From assembly GCA_024692565.1 (NCBI GenBank), contig JAILMN010000025.1:100476-164475 (forward strand): DNA of 64,000 bases, written 5' to 3'. Shown here piece after piece: positions 1-9,447 of this stretch. A model generated the notes under the pieces. That model was not told where the DNA came from, made no database searches, and saw only the letters and a list, made by a program, of their open reading frames with translations. The position numbers and the translations under genes were made by a program. Positions within the stretch are counted from its first letter, which is position 1. Every line of letters starts with the position of its first letter. Source of the stretch: Paludibacteraceae bacterium (GTDB taxonomy: Bacteria > Bacteroidota > Bacteroidia > Bacteroidales > Paludibacteraceae).

Positions 1-1
1 G

Positions 2-766
2 CGCGATGAGTTTCAAGGCGGTGAGAGTTTGGCGCACTATGTGCCGAAAGAGGAAGATCTGGCGGCATTGGTGATCGAGCAGATTGAGTTCAGCAATATC
101 ATTTTGCTTAACAAGGCATCCGAAGTAAGTAAGGACGAATTGGCGCGTATCAAGTCCATCATCCGTGCGATTCAACCTACGGCGGAGATTATCGAGACCG
201 ATTACTGCGATGTGGATTTTGAGAAGATTCTCAATACGCAACTCTTTGATTTCGACCGCACGGCTACTTCGGCTGCATGGATTCAGGAGGTAGAAGACGC
301 AAGTCATCACCACGAGCATCATCACGATGACGATGATGACGATGACGACGATGATGAGCACGAGCACCATCATGATCACGAAGGTCATGACCATTTGGCG
401 GAATTTGGTATTGACACCTATATATATTACGCGCGTAAGCCTTTTGACCTCGGACTCTTTGATGAGTTTGTAGCGGCTCATTGGCCGAAGAATGTGTTGC
501 GCTGCAAAGGAATGTGCTATTTCGCAGAGGAATACGACATGTGTTACCTATTCGAGCAAGCCGGCAAACAATTCAATCTCCGCAAGGCAGGAGAATGGTT
601 TGCGACGATGCCGAAAGAAGAGTTGATGCAACTGATGGCGGATGATGCGCAACTGCGTAAAGACTGGGACGACCAGTACGGCGATCGTATGCAAAAACTG
701 GTCTTCATCGGTCAACATTTGGATAAGAAAGCACTTCAGAAAGCCTTAGATAACTGTCTGCAATGA
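2..766 (+). CDS. CobW/G3E-family GTPase metallochaperone, C-terminal part (5' end outside window)
   Basis: The reading frame is open from base 2, so the gene begins before the window and its GTPase motifs are not visible. What remains matches the back half of CobW/YeiR-type G3E proteins: an end-of-G-domain segment (IILLNKASEVS resembles the NKxD guanine-specificity strand), a metal-binding low-complexity tract at about bases 301-393 made only of His, Asp, Glu and one Gly-containing link (including ten Asp in a row), and then the CobW C-terminal domain, where a cysteine pair lies near bases 502-515. Family members deliver Zn or Co to client proteins. It is translationally coupled to the next gene through an ATGA overlap. 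The family call is confident; the metal is not known. Confidence 0.85.
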   Translation, partial: RDEFQGGESLAHYVPKEEDLAALVIEQIEFSNIILLNKASEVSKDELARIKSIIRAIQPTAEIIETDYCDVDFEKILNTQLFDFDRTATSAAWIQEVEDASHHHEHHHDDDDDDDDDDEHEHHHDHEGHDHLAEFGIDTYIYYARKPFDLGLFDEFVAAHWPKNVLRCKGMCYFAEEYDMCYLFEQAGKQFNLRKAGEWFATMPKEELMQLMADDAQLRKDWDDQYGDRMQKLVFIGQHLDKKALQKALDNCLQ

Positions 767-1272
767 AACGCATCATCAATCCTTGGACACATACGCCGGG
801 GTATAACTGCTTCGGTTGCAGTCCCGACAATCCGATAGGTACGCGTATGCGTTTCTTTGAGGATGGCGATGAGATTATCTCGATCTGGCGTCCTACGCAG
901 AATCATCAATCTTGGATCAACACGCTGCATGGCGGTATTCAGGCTGTGCTGTTAGATGAAGTATGCGGATGGGTGGTCTTTCATCTGCTGAAGACAGCCG
1001 GTGTGACGGCGAAGATGGAGATGCGGTATCTAAAGCCCGTTTCGACGCTGCAGGACTATATCAAACTGCGGGCATACCTCAAAGAGATGCGACGCAACGT
1101 AGCTATCGTGCAAGGAGAATTATATTCTGCGGAGGGTGAGTTGTTATGCGCATGCACGTGTACCTATTTCACGTTCCCGCAAGACAAAGCCAAAGAGACG
1201 ATGGGCTATGTGCCGTCCACCGTGGAAGAACGTGATTATACATGGGAAGAAGCGCTTGAACTGAATCAGTAG
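763..1272 (+). CDS. PaaI-like hotdog-fold thioesterase
   Basis: The 169-residue protein has the single hotdog domain of the PaaI/YdiI-like acyl-CoA thioesterases. The central helix carries LHGGIQAVLLDEVCG, which fits the family HGG...D/E active-site pattern, and the N-terminus has a short Cys-containing stretch (NCFGCSPDN) common in this subgroup. It would hydrolyse an acyl-CoA or related thioester in the cytoplasm; the substrate cannot be read from sequence. The start codon overlaps the stop of the CobW-type gene (ATGA), so the two are co-translated. Its 3' end overlaps the convergent gene by seven bases, with no terminator hairpin between them. Confidence 0.85.
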   Translation: MKRIINPWTHTPGYNCFGCSPDNPIGTRMRFFEDGDEIISIWRPTQNHQSWINTLHGGIQAVLLDEVCGWVVFHLLKTAGVTAKMEMRYLKPVSTLQDYIKLRAYLKEMRRNVAIVQGELYSAEGELLCACTCTYFTFPQDKAKETMGYVPSTVEERDYTWEEALELNQ

Positions 1273-2570
1273 ATCTCTACTATCTGGCGCTTGAGCCGTT
1301 TGGTGATCTGCGCATTGGTGAGCGGTTTCACCCCTTGTGTTTGCAACCCCGTTACACGCTGGGTTGCTTTTATTTTAAGCGGTATTTCTGCCTTCTTGCT
1401 GCCTAAGATATTGGCATTCAGAATCATATTCTTCTCTAAAGTATAGACTTGTCCGTCGCGGCGCTGGTAAATGGTATTCAGATCTACTGCGCCGTTTAAT
1501 TTTTTCAGACGGAACTTATCTATACTGCTTTGACTCATATTGACCAGATTGAGCATTTGCAACTGGTCTTTATTGAGTTTCATGCCGAATGGAATCGTTA
1601 CTTTCACTTCCGCATGCTCGGAGAAACGGCGCACGGCGTACGTTTTTGAATCAACGATATAATGGCGCTTGAAAGTCATTTTGAAGCAACCCAAGTATTT
1701 GCTTACACTCTGGGTGTGTGTCAGGACGGTTTCGCCTTCCGATTCATTGGAAACAGTCCAATGCTTGGTGTCGTTCATGGCTTGCTCAAAGTCATAACGC
1801 ATGTTTCCTATAGCAAAGAGTGCCTGATGCACCACGACGCCGCTGTCCACAGCCGTAGCTGCACGACGGAACATGTTGTTTGGTGTTCCTTTGGGCACTT
1901 TTGCATCTTTCTGCATGCGCTCCAGTGTCTCGCCGGCTAAGATCGAATCGGCTTGTGCGCGTTTCTCGGCTGAGAAGAAACGTTTGCAGAAACGCCCTTG
2001 GAACTGCATGCTGTCTCGTCCTTCTTTAGCCGCTTCCGGCAGGACAACGATATTGGCAATCATCTGCTCCATGCCCCATGTGCTGCCTTCCGATTGCATG
2101 CGCACGTCGCTCACGATCTGATATTGGGAGTTGTTATCCGGAAATTCTTCTTCCAGTTTGACATACACCGCGTGGAGTAGGGCGGCCATTTGTTTGCGTT
2201 TGTTTTTCTGTTTGCTCGCTTTGGCTGCTACGACCGTTTCTTCCAAGGCGATAGGCTGCTCTTTGAGCATGATGGTTTTGGCAGGAAGACCTTCTTCTGC
2301 TATCAACTCTTCGGCATGCAGCACTTGTTTCTCATAGCCTATGAATGACACCAAAACGCGGCTGCCGCGTGGCAAACCGGGTGCTTCGAACGCAAAGAGT
2401 CCGTCGTTATTGGTGGCTGTTCCCAATTCAGGTACTTGCTCCGGATAGACCGTAGCATAGGCGATCGGTTTACCATCCTGATCCACCACACGTCCTTGGT
2501 AGGTTACAGCTTGTGCAGCGAAGACGTAAATCGCTAATAAACAGCCTGTTATGATGCGAGTCAATCTCAT
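1266..2570 (-). CDS. Secreted protein with carboxypeptidase-like regulatory domain
   Basis: The 434-residue product starts with a clear Sec signal peptide ending near AQA (about residue 20). A CarboxypepD_reg-like beta-sandwich domain follows at about residues 23-110, with the typical pattern GRVVDQDGKPIAYATV and a later VSFIGYEKQ strand. The remaining 320 residues resemble the long C-terminal regions of Bacteroidota envelope proteins that share this N-terminal domain, and I cannot assign them a function. It is probably periplasmic or attached to the outer membrane. Its start overlaps the stop of the upstream AsmA-like gene by four bases (ATGA), making a two-gene envelope operon. Confidence 0.75.
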   Translation of the reverse strand: MRLTRIITGCLLAIYVFAAQAVTYQGRVVDQDGKPIAYATVYPEQVPELGTATNNDGLFAFEAPGLPRGSRVLVSFIGYEKQVLHAEELIAEEGLPAKTIMLKEQPIALEETVVAAKASKQKNKRKQMAALLHAVYVKLEEEFPDNNSQYQIVSDVRMQSEGSTWGMEQMIANIVVLPEAAKEGRDSMQFQGRFCKRFFSAEKRAQADSILAGETLERMQKDAKVPKGTPNNMFRRAATAVDSGVVVHQALFAIGNMRYDFEQAMNDTKHWTVSNESEGETVLTHTQSVSKYLGCFKMTFKRHYIVDSKTYAVRRFSEHAEVKVTIPFGMKLNKDQLQMLNLVNMSQSSIDKFRLKKLNGAVDLNTIYQRRDGQVYTLEKNMILNANILGSKKAEIPLKIKATQRVTGLQTQGVKPLTNAQITKRLKRQIVEIY

Positions 2571-4153
2571 TTTTTCACTTGCTTATGTACGTACAATCCC
2601 GGCAACATCGTTTCTTTGGCACCATCAATGCACGGACCGAAAAGGAAGAGCGGGAAGGGTTGCCATTCGTTGCGCTTCCATGTAACGGCATAGGCGCGCG
2701 GATGGATGTCTACTTTGGTAGGATTGGATTTCGGGATTAGGGTATTGGCTATCGTTGTCAACGCCGCGGCATTCTTGGTGACGATCTTGTATGGGATATC
2801 GTCTTCTTTATGAACTTGAACGTTTAAGCCGTGGTACAGCATGCGGAATGTACCGTTTGCGGCGATGCTATTTCCTTTATACTCCGTATCCAAGGTATCG
2901 ATGTGACAATCGCAAGTGATACCTACCAGCGGACGAAGGAAAGTATTCAGATAATTGGTGTTGATGTTTTGCACATGAATCTTGCCGTTCCAATCGCAGG
3001 CTTTATTGAGCGACATATGCATCTCGGCTTTCGCGCGTCCGCCTTTGTCAATCGGACAGTTGCCGTAAATATGCATGATGCTGCCGCGTTTGTTGGTCAG
3101 GTGCTCTACTGCTGCGCGGATATTATTGATGTGCATCTCTCCGCAGTTGATATCGGTGCTTGAGAACTCGATATCGATGCGTTGAACCGAGGCATCTACA
3201 TGGTTAACCGCAAACGTAACGGGCATTTTAACCAAAATCTCCTGCGGCATCGGGAACGGTTTCTTGGGTTTGTATCGTTCGTCACGGAATACGTCCATGC
3301 GCTTTACGTTTACCGCCAAGCTGTCTAATGTCAAATCCTGCGCAAGCGCTTTGCGGAAGAGGTTAATGTTTGAGGTCTTCACATCCGCTATTTCCAGGTC
3401 TATCCATGTAACGGGTTCTTTCCGTCTATTGCCTAATGCTTTCTTGTGTACAGCATGTTTGATGTGTGCGCTACCGGTAGTTAGTTCTTTACCGTTGCGT
3501 GTATGAATATCGTTTATGTCAATCTGCATGGGTTCTTCTGGCACATAGCAACTGAAACCGGCTACGTCTATGCGATAGATAGAATCATTGTATCGAAAGA
3601 CCGAATCGACCCAACTGTAGGACAAATCATGCAGACGCAGCGAGGCGCTGTCGATGGAGATTGCCAGTCCTGTGGCGGTGTCGCGCAGTACCAAGGAGGC
3701 TTCGTTGATCTTCAGGCGCGAGAGAGACGCACTTTCGAAGAATTCGCCGGCATGTGCCAAACTGCTGTCTTGCATATGGGGCATCAGACTATCCGGAAAT
3801 TGGCTATTATAAACAATTGTAGCGGTAGGACGCTGAATGCGCACATCGGAGATGCGAATCTGATGTGCCCAAAGCGCAGAATAGAAAACGCGACCAACTT
3901 CCAGCTTGTCTATGCTGATATCTATAGCAGGCGGATAGGCATAATGCAGGTCTGAAACCTCTGCTGTGCCGCTAAAAAGGCGAATCTGAATTTTGCCGCA
4001 CGATGCTTCACCGGCCGGAAGCGCCGCCAAGGTTTTATCTACTTCAAGCTTGACGAAACGTGAAACAAGGACATCAGCGCTCACGAAGATAGCGAGACCG
4101 AGTACGAACAAAATAGCGAGTGTAATCAACGCAATTTTACCACCTTTTTTCAT
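2567..4153 (-). CDS. AsmA-like inner-membrane-anchored periplasmic protein
   Basis: The 528-residue product has one N-terminal membrane helix (about residues 6-26) preceded by Lys residues, then a long beta-rich periplasmic region of alternating short strands typical of AsmA/DUF748-like proteins. Proteins of this group are thought to help move lipids or assemble the outer membrane. I place the start at the ATG at 4153. Longer in-frame starts would lie inside or upstream of the -7 promoter box at 4184-4191 and so could not be in the transcript. It heads an operon with the carboxypeptidase-regulatory-domain protein. The family assignment rests on the overall pattern, not on a catalytic motif. 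Confidence 0.65.
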   Translation of the reverse strand: MKKGGKIALITLAILFVLGLAIFVSADVLVSRFVKLEVDKTLAALPAGEASCGKIQIRLFSGTAEVSDLHYAYPPAIDISIDKLEVGRVFYSALWAHQIRISDVRIQRPTATIVYNSQFPDSLMPHMQDSSLAHAGEFFESASLSRLKINEASLVLRDTATGLAISIDSASLRLHDLSYSWVDSVFRYNDSIYRIDVAGFSCYVPEEPMQIDINDIHTRNGKELTTGSAHIKHAVHKKALGNRRKEPVTWIDLEIADVKTSNINLFRKALAQDLTLDSLAVNVKRMDVFRDERYKPKKPFPMPQEILVKMPVTFAVNHVDASVQRIDIEFSSTDINCGEMHINNIRAAVEHLTNKRGSIMHIYGNCPIDKGGRAKAEMHMSLNKACDWNGKIHVQNINTNYLNTFLRPLVGITCDCHIDTLDTEYKGNSIAANGTFRMLYHGLNVQVHKEDDIPYKIVTKNAAALTTIANTLIPKSNPTKVDIHPRAYAVTWKRNEWQPFPLFLFGPCIDGAKETMLPGLYVHKQVKK

Positions 4154-4183
4154 AGAATGAGCTATTTTTTGTTTTATCGGCTG

Positions 4184-4215
4184 CAAAAGTACAAAAAAAT
4201 TTTGGAATGTGCAAA
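4184..4215 (-). promoter_or_regulatory. Bacteroidota-type promoter for the AsmA-like operon
   Basis: On the minus strand TTTG (4212-4215) is followed after 20 bases by TACTTTTG (4184-4191), matching the Bacteroidota -33/-7 consensus. It overlaps the divergent promoter of the MgtC-like gene. Confidence 0.8.
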
Positions 4216-4231
4216 AAAATGTGTACCTTTG
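4201..4231 (+). promoter_or_regulatory. Bacteroidota-type promoter for the MgtC-like gene
   Basis: TTTG at 4201-4204, a 19-base spacer, then TACCTTTG at 4224-4231. The first ATG downstream is at 4249. Confidence 0.85.
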
Positions 4232-4248
4232 CGCAAATTTTTGAAACT

Positions 4249-4695
4249 ATGACAGAATTTTTTCTTCAAACAGACTGGTTGATGCTGCTCACCAAGGTTC
4301 TTTTAGCTACGGCTTTGGGTTACTTGATCGGCATGGAGCGTGAGTTGCACGGAAAGGTAGTCGGTACGCGTACGATTTCGTTGATCGCTATCGGTAGTGC
4401 GTTGTATGTGCTGATGTCTCCGTCTATCATCGGTGGCGATAACTCGCGTGTGATTGCGCAGGTGGTTTCCGGTATCGGTTTTCTCGGCGCCGGTATTATT
4501 TTCAAGGACGGCGATACGGTCAAAGGTTTGACGACAGCCGCTACCGTTTGGTGCGCCGCGGCGATCGGTTGTCTGTGCGGATGCGGAATGTTTATTGAAG
4601 CAATAGTAGGTACTATCGCTATCATGACCGTGAATATCTTCTTCAAACATCTGCGCTCGGAGAAAGACCGCGAGCACGAGAAGCACGAGAGTTAA
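4249..4695 (+). CDS. MgtC/SapB-family membrane protein
   Basis: The 148-residue product has four hydrophobic segments and the MgtC/SapB signature: a G-x-E-R-E motif after the first helix (LIGMERELHGK), a GTRT loop, and the VVSGIGFLGAGIIFK helix followed by VKGLTTAATVW. Members are inner-membrane proteins linked to Mg2+ limitation and ATP synthase control. This one is the short form without the C-terminal ACT-like cytoplasmic domain of Salmonella MgtC. I chose ATG 4249 because the longer frame begins inside the promoter. The gene is alone. Its stop shares the palindrome TTAA with the stop of the convergent methyltransferase gene. Confidence 0.9.
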   Translation: MTEFFLQTDWLMLLTKVLLATALGYLIGMERELHGKVVGTRTISLIAIGSALYVLMSPSIIGGDNSRVIAQVVSGIGFLGAGIIFKDGDTVKGLTTAATVWCAAAIGCLCGCGMFIEAIVGTIAIMTVNIFFKHLRSEKDREHEKHES

Positions 4696-5348
4696 CGGAT
4701 TTTGCGTATTATCGTCAATCCGTCGCGAAGGGGCAATATAACTTGCTCGAAGCGACTATCTTTCGCAATTTTATCATTGAAGGCACGCAGACCTATGGTC
4801 TGCTTGTCTTTGTCATAGGTGGGATCGATGATGTGTCCGTCCCAGAGCGTGTTGTCTGCTAAGATAAATCCTCCTACGGGAACGATCGGATAGACCAAGT
4901 CGATGTAGTCGCAGTATTCCCGTTTGTCGGCATCGATGAAGACTAAGTCGTAAAGCGCATCGCTGTTTATGGCTTCGCGTTTATCGGCTTCGCCTTGTAG
5001 GATCTCTTTGGCATCGCCGATGATGAGTCGGATGCGGTCGGATAGGGGAGAAAGCGCCAGATTGCGGCGAATGGTATCTTCCAGTTCATCGTTGTGCTCG
5101 ATGGTGGTCAATAGTCCGTCTTCCGACAATCCTTCCGCCAAGCATAAAGCGCTGTAGCCCGTGAATGTACCGAGTTCCAGAATACGTTTGGGACGAATCA
5201 TATGACTCAGCATCGCGAGCGCGCGCCCTTGCACGTGCCCGCTCAACATGTGCGGGTTTAGAATATGTACGTGCGTGTCGCGCGCGATCGTTTTCAGCAC
5301 CTCGCTTTCGGGAGTTGTATGCGCTGAGATATACTCGTCCAGTGTCAT
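4692..5348 (-). CDS. Class I SAM-dependent O-methyltransferase (cation-dependent family 3)
   Basis: The 218-residue product has the Rossmann core of the catechol/caffeoyl-CoA-type O-methyltransferases. SAM motif I is [18 protein letters not shown], the acidic end of strand 2 is ...TTIEHNDE, and the metal-binding acidic motif is [17 protein letters not shown], followed by ILADNTLW. It is expected to methylate a hydroxyl using SAM and a divalent cation in the cytoplasm; the acceptor is unknown, and some relatives modify RNA. The start overlaps the end of valS (ATGA), so it is translated from the valS transcript. Confidence 0.88.
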   Translation of the reverse strand: MTLDEYISAHTTPESEVLKTIARDTHVHILNPHMLSGHVQGRALAMLSHMIRPKRILELGTFTGYSALCLAEGLSEDGLLTTIEHNDELEDTIRRNLALSPLSDRIRLIIGDAKEILQGEADKREAINSDALYDLVFIDADKREYCDYIDLVYPIVPVGGFILADNTLWDGHIIDPTYDKDKQTIGLRAFNDKIAKDSRFEQVILPLRDGLTIIRKIR

Positions 5349-8044
5349 TTCTTAAGTGCTTTGATCGTTTCTTCCAACGCAGCAATACGGGCTTCGGCAT
5401 CAGCTTTTTTCTTCTGCTCGAGTGCTACGATCTCCGGTTTGGCATTCTGCACGAAGCGTTCGTTGCTCAGTTTGGCCATTACGCCGCGGAGAAAACCTTG
5501 CTGGTGTTGGAGGTCCGCTTCGAGTTTGCGAAGTTCTTCTTCGACGTTGATGAACTGATCCATCGGAATAGCGAATTCGGTCGTGCCAACGATGAACTTG
5601 GAGGTCTGACCTGTCGGAGTGGTCTGACTTGTCGGACAGATTTGTACATTCGCCAGTTTGGACACGAGTGCGTTCAGTTCCACAGGCGAGATGAGTGTGA
5701 GTTGCTCTTTTTGCGGGATGTTTTTCGCCGCACGGACTGCACGAATCTCCGTGATGACCTGCTTAAGGTATGCGGTATCTTTCAAGATAGCCCCGTTTCG
5801 ATTCTCTCTCGATTCATTCTCGGTCGGTTCGGACTCCCCGTCCACCTTCCCTTTTCGAAGCCAAAAGTCAATTGGCTTCTCCATATTAGTCTGATTTGCC
5901 GTCATAATGGACTCGCCGGGTTGACGATCGTAGAGGTTCTGCCAGAGTTCCTCCGTGATGAACGGCATGAACGGATGAAGCACGCGGAGCAGGCGATCGA
6001 AGAAGGCGAGCGTTGCTTCATAGGTGGCTTTGTCAATCGGTTGCTGATAGCCGGGTTTGATCATCTCGAGGTACCATCCGCTGAACTCGTCGCAATAGAG
6101 TTTGTAAATCTCCATGAGTGCTTCGGAGAGACGGTATTTGGAGAAGAGGTCTGCTATTTCCGCTTCGGTATGCGCCAGTTGGGCATTGAACCAATCAATG
6201 GCATACTTGCTGGTTGCGGGTTGCGCGATATCTGCTGCCACATCCAGACCTTTGACCATACGGAAGCAGTTCCAGATCTTATTGCAGAAGTTGCGTCCTT
6301 GTTCGCAAAGCGAATCATCGTATAGGATGTCGTTTCCAGCAGGCGCGGAGAGCAGAATACCCATGCGGACACCGTCGGCTCCGTAACGCGCGATGAGATC
6401 CAGCGGATCGGGACTGTTACCGAGCGATTTGGACATCTTACGTCCGAGTTTATCGCGCACGATACCTGTGAAATAGACGTGTTTGAACGGCATTTTGCCT
6501 TGGTATTCATAACCCGCCATGATCATACGTGCTACCCAAAAGAAAATGATATCCGGACCGGTTACAAGGTCTGCGGTGGGGTAGTAATATCGGATCTCTT
6601 TGTTGTCAGGATGCTCGATTCCATCGAATAAACTGATGGGCCAGAGCCAGGACGAGAACCAGGTGTCGAGTGCTCCTTCGTCTTGAACGTAGTTGCCTTC
6701 GGGTTTGGTCTCGGAAACGATGATCTTGTCATCCGGATAGTTCTTAAGACCTGTTTGTGCGAGTAGGTCGGCATCGTAGTACGCCGGAATACGGTGTCCC
6801 CACCATAATTGACGCGAAATACACCAGTCTTTGATGTTTTCCAGCCAGTTGCGATAGGTATTTTTGTATTTGGCGGGATAGAAAACGATGTCGTCGTTCA
6901 TTACCGGCGGCAGGGCGATGTCTGCGAAATGCTGCATTTTGACGAACCACTGGAGCGACAAACGCGGCTCGATAGGAACGTTGGTTCGTTCGGAGTAGCC
7001 GACCTTATTGTCATAGTCCTCAATTTTTTCGATGAGACCGAGGGCTTTGAGGTCTTCGACGATCTGTTTGCGGCACTCAAAACGGTCCATTCCGTGGTAC
7101 TTGCGCACGTTCGGTTGGAGTTCCTGTTCCACGGTGTCCATGTTCAGATGTGCATCCGGCGTGAAGATATCGATGGTCTTGAGGTTGTATTTCTGCCCCA
7201 AAGCGTAGTCGTTCACGTCATGCGCCGGCGTCACTTTGAGGCAACCCGTACCGAAACCAATCTCTACGTAACGGTCTTCGATGATCGGGATGACACGTCC
7301 TACGCCCGGAACGATGACGTGTTTGCCTTTGAGCCATTGGTTCTTCTCCTCTTTGGGGTTGATGCAGACCGCGATATCGCCGAAGATAGTCTCCGGTCGG
7401 GTGGTAGCCACAATGGCGTATTTGCCCGGTTCTTCCGCTACTGCGTAGCGCAGGTAATAGAATTTGTTATGCTCGTCGTGGTAGATAACTTCTTCATCGG
7501 AGAGGGCAGTCTGGCGCTCCGGATCCCAGTTGACCATACGCAGACCGCGATAGATGAGGCCTTTTTTGTATAAGTCACAGAACACTTTGATGACGGCTTT
7601 GGAGCGCTTCTCGTCCATGGTGAACGAGGTGCGGTCCCAATCGCACGAACAACCCAGTTTGCGGAGCTGTTTGAGGATGATTCCTCCGTGTTCATCGGTC
7701 CAATCCCACGCGTGCTTGAGGAACTGCTCACGCGTCAAATCGCTCTTGTTGATACCTTGCTCTTTGAGTCGTTTGATGACTTTTGCTTCGGTAGCGATAG
7801 ACGCGTGGTCGGTACCCGGAACCCAGCAAGCGTTTTTACCTTCCAAACGCGCACGACGAACGAGAATATCCTGAATCGTCTCGTTCAGCACGTGGCCCAT
7901 ATGCAGCACTCCCGTCACGTTGGGAGGTGGGATCACAATGGTAAAAGGTTCGCGGCCATCCGGCTCACTATGAAAGAGTTTGTTGTCCAGCCAGTACTGG
8001 TACCAGCGGGCTTCAATGTCGGTAGGATTGTACTTAGAGTCCAT
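5345..8044 (-). CDS. valS: Valyl-tRNA synthetase
   Basis: This class I synthetase charges tRNA-Val. The 899-residue product has the HIGH-type motif HMGH at residues 48-51, the KMSKS motif near residue 535, an editing domain between them, the anticodon-binding helical domain, and the C-terminal coiled-coil arm (about 830-899). Two segments look like additions in the C-terminal quarter. One is a charged, low-complexity stretch around bases 5790-5870 ([19 protein letters not shown]). The other is a six-residue tandem repeat [12 protein letters not shown] encoded by two 18-base repeats at 5603-5638. Both sit in surface-linker positions relative to well-known ValRS sequences, so activity is probably unaffected. 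The promoter is at 8066-8096. Confidence 0.97.
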   Translation of the reverse strand: MDSKYNPTDIEARWYQYWLDNKLFHSEPDGREPFTIVIPPPNVTGVLHMGHVLNETIQDILVRRARLEGKNACWVPGTDHASIATEAKVIKRLKEQGINKSDLTREQFLKHAWDWTDEHGGIILKQLRKLGCSCDWDRTSFTMDEKRSKAVIKVFCDLYKKGLIYRGLRMVNWDPERQTALSDEEVIYHDEHNKFYYLRYAVAEEPGKYAIVATTRPETIFGDIAVCINPKEEKNQWLKGKHVIVPGVGRVIPIIEDRYVEIGFGTGCLKVTPAHDVNDYALGQKYNLKTIDIFTPDAHLNMDTVEQELQPNVRKYHGMDRFECRKQIVEDLKALGLIEKIEDYDNKVGYSERTNVPIEPRLSLQWFVKMQHFADIALPPVMNDDIVFYPAKYKNTYRNWLENIKDWCISRQLWWGHRIPAYYDADLLAQTGLKNYPDDKIIVSETKPEGNYVQDEGALDTWFSSWLWPISLFDGIEHPDNKEIRYYYPTADLVTGPDIIFFWVARMIMAGYEYQGKMPFKHVYFTGIVRDKLGRKMSKSLGNSPDPLDLIARYGADGVRMGILLSAPAGNDILYDDSLCEQGRNFCNKIWNCFRMVKGLDVAADIAQPATSKYAIDWFNAQLAHTEAEIADLFSKYRLSEALMEIYKLYCDEFSGWYLEMIKPGYQQPIDKATYEATLAFFDRLLRVLHPFMPFITEELWQNLYDRQPGESIMTANQTNMEKPIDFWLRKGKVDGESEPTENESRENRNGAILKDTAYLKQVITEIRAVRAAKNIPQKEQLTLISPVELNALVSKLANVQICPTSQTTPTGQTSKFIVGTTEFAIPMDQFINVEEELRKLEADLQHQQGFLRGVMAKLSNERFVQNAKPEIVALEQKKKADAEARIAALEETIKALKK
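5603..5638. repeat. Two tandem 18-base repeats in frame inside valS
   Basis: The units at 5603-5620 and 5621-5638 match at 15 of 18 bases and share the core GGTCTGACyTGTCGGA. Read on the minus strand they contain TCCGAC, close to the TCCGAT box of the 11-base arrays elsewhere in the window. Because the unit is a multiple of three, the frame is kept. Confidence 0.85.
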
Positions 8045-8065
8045 AATTTAAAATAAAAAAGCGTG

Positions 8066-8096
8066 CAAAGGTACACTTTTTTTTGCATATATCAAA
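8066..8096 (-). promoter_or_regulatory. Bacteroidota-type promoter for valS
   Basis: On the minus strand TTTG (8093-8096), a 19-base spacer, then TACCTTTG (8066-8073), about 22 bases before the valS ATG. It interlocks with the divergent mnmE promoter. Confidence 0.85.
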
Positions 8097-8113
8097 ATTT
8101 TTAAGTAATTTTG
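8082..8113 (+). promoter_or_regulatory. Bacteroidota-type promoter for the mnmE-rluA operon
   Basis: TTTG at 8082-8085, a 20-base spacer, then TAATTTTG at 8106-8113; the mnmE ATG is 18 bases further on. No other good promoter is visible until the end of the eight-gene run at 15640. Confidence 0.85.
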
Positions 8114-8130
8114 CAGCGAAATTTGTAGAA

Positions 8131-9447
8131 ATGCAAACTGTATGTGCAATATCAACGGCCTACGGCACGGGTGGAATAGCTGTCATCCGTGTGTCGGGAG
8201 AGGATGCTATTACGATTGTAGATAGCCTTTTTGCAGGTCGTAAATCGCTGATGGAACAACCGGCAGGAACGGTTGTTTTTGGCCGTATTCAACGGGGAAA
8301 AGAGGTGCTGGACGAGGTGCTGTGTTCCGTGTTTCGTGCGCCGTATTCGTTCACGGGCGATGATACGGTAGAGATTGCGTGTCACGGCAGTTTGTATATT
8401 CAGCAGGAGATTTTGCGCTGGCTCATCGATGCAGGTTGCCGTGCGGCAGAACCCGGAGAGTTCACGCGTCGTGCTTTTTTGAACGGCAAAATGGACTTGA
8501 CGCAAGCCGAAGCGGTAGCCGATCTGATTGCTTCGCAATCGAAAGCAGAGAAAGACCTGGCATTGAGCCAATTACGCGGTTCTGTTTCCAATGAGTTAAG
8601 TGCGTTGCGCGAACGATTGCTGCATTTTACGTCTTTGGTGGAACTGGAATTGGACTTTGCGGACCATGAAGAGTTGGAGTTCGCGGACCGCTCGGAATTG
8701 ACACAATTATCCGATGAAATCGAGCAAAAACTGCAATCGCTATTGTCTTCTTTCCGCACGGGAAATGCGATTAGGCACGGTATACCGGTAGCGATAGTAG
8801 GTGCGCCGAACGTAGGTAAATCGACGCTTTTGAATGCCCTTTTAGGAGAACAACGCGCGATTGTGAGTGATATACAAGGGACTACGCGTGACACGATTGA
8901 GGATACATTGGTGATTGACGGTATTCTTTTCCGGTTGATTGATACCGCGGGTTTGCGTGATACCAACGATACGCTGGAGAATATGGGTATCGAGCGAAGC
9001 CGTAAGGCGGCAGAGAATGCGCAGATTATTATTGCGGTCGGGGAAGCAGGACGGGAACTGCCGAGTTGGAATTTTACTACTTCTGCAACAGTACTTAACG
9101 TGTTGAATAAGAGTGATTTATGTCCCGGTTTTAAGGACAAGAAGAATATCGTTATTTCTGCTAAAAAGGGGGAGATAGAACCTCTGCGGCAGGAGTTGGT
9201 ACGTGTGGCAAAACAAACCATACAGACGAGTGCTGTGATGCTGAGTAATGCGCGTCATTATGAAGCGATATCGCGTGCTCATGAGGCTATTCTGCGTGTG
9301 CAACAGGGCTTGCAAGAAGGTCTTTCCGGCGAATTGCTGTCGCTGGATTTGCAGGATTGTTTGGCTGCGTTAGGTGAAGTAACGGGACAGATCACGAATC
9401 AAGAAGTATTAAGTAATATATTCAGTAAATTCTGTATAGGGAAATGA
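8131..9447 (+). CDS. mnmE: tRNA modification GTPase MnmE
   Basis: MnmE works with MnmG to install the 5-carboxymethylaminomethyl group on U34 of certain tRNAs. The 438-residue product has the N-terminal formyl-THF-binding domain, a helical domain interrupted by a Ras-like G domain (P-loop GAPNVGKST, switch II DTAGLRDT, NKSD), and the invariant C-terminal CIGK. The start is ATG 8131, because the frame upstream runs into the promoter. It is the first gene of a tightly packed operon in which almost every junction is an ATGA overlap. Confidence 0.97.
   Translation: MQTVCAISTAYGTGGIAVIRVSGEDAITIVDSLFAGRKSLMEQPAGTVVFGRIQRGKEVLDEVLCSVFRAPYSFTGDDTVEIACHGSLYIQQEILRWLIDAGCRAAEPGEFTRRAFLNGKMDLTQAEAVADLIASQSKAEKDLALSQLRGSVSNELSALRERLLHFTSLVELELDFADHEELEFADRSELTQLSDEIEQKLQSLLSSFRTGNAIRHGIPVAIVGAPNVGKSTLLNALLGEQRAIVSDIQGTTRDTIEDTLVIDGILFRLIDTAGLRDTNDTLENMGIERSRKAAENAQIIIAVGEAGRELPSWNFTTSATVLNVLNKSDLCPGFKDKKNIVISAKKGEIEPLRQELVRVAKQTIQTSAVMLSNARHYEAISRAHEAILRVQQGLQEGLSGELLSLDLQDCLAALGEVTGQITNQEVLSNIFSKFCIGK

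Noticed and set aside
301..393. The His/Asp tract as a cloning tag or assembly artefact
   Set aside because: It is mixed His/Asp/Glu with varied codons and sits at the usual place of metal-binding tracts in CobW-type proteins.
4207..4248. Extended N-terminus of the MgtC-like gene and similar extensions of mnmE, lysS, the EF-G2-like gene and the RSH gene
   Set aside because: The extended frames cross the -33/-7 promoter boxes and so lie outside the transcripts.
5165..6325. Plus-strand 386-residue open frame opposite valS
   Set aside because: It mirrors the valS coding strand, has no promoter or family motif, and its composition is the antisense of a real gene.
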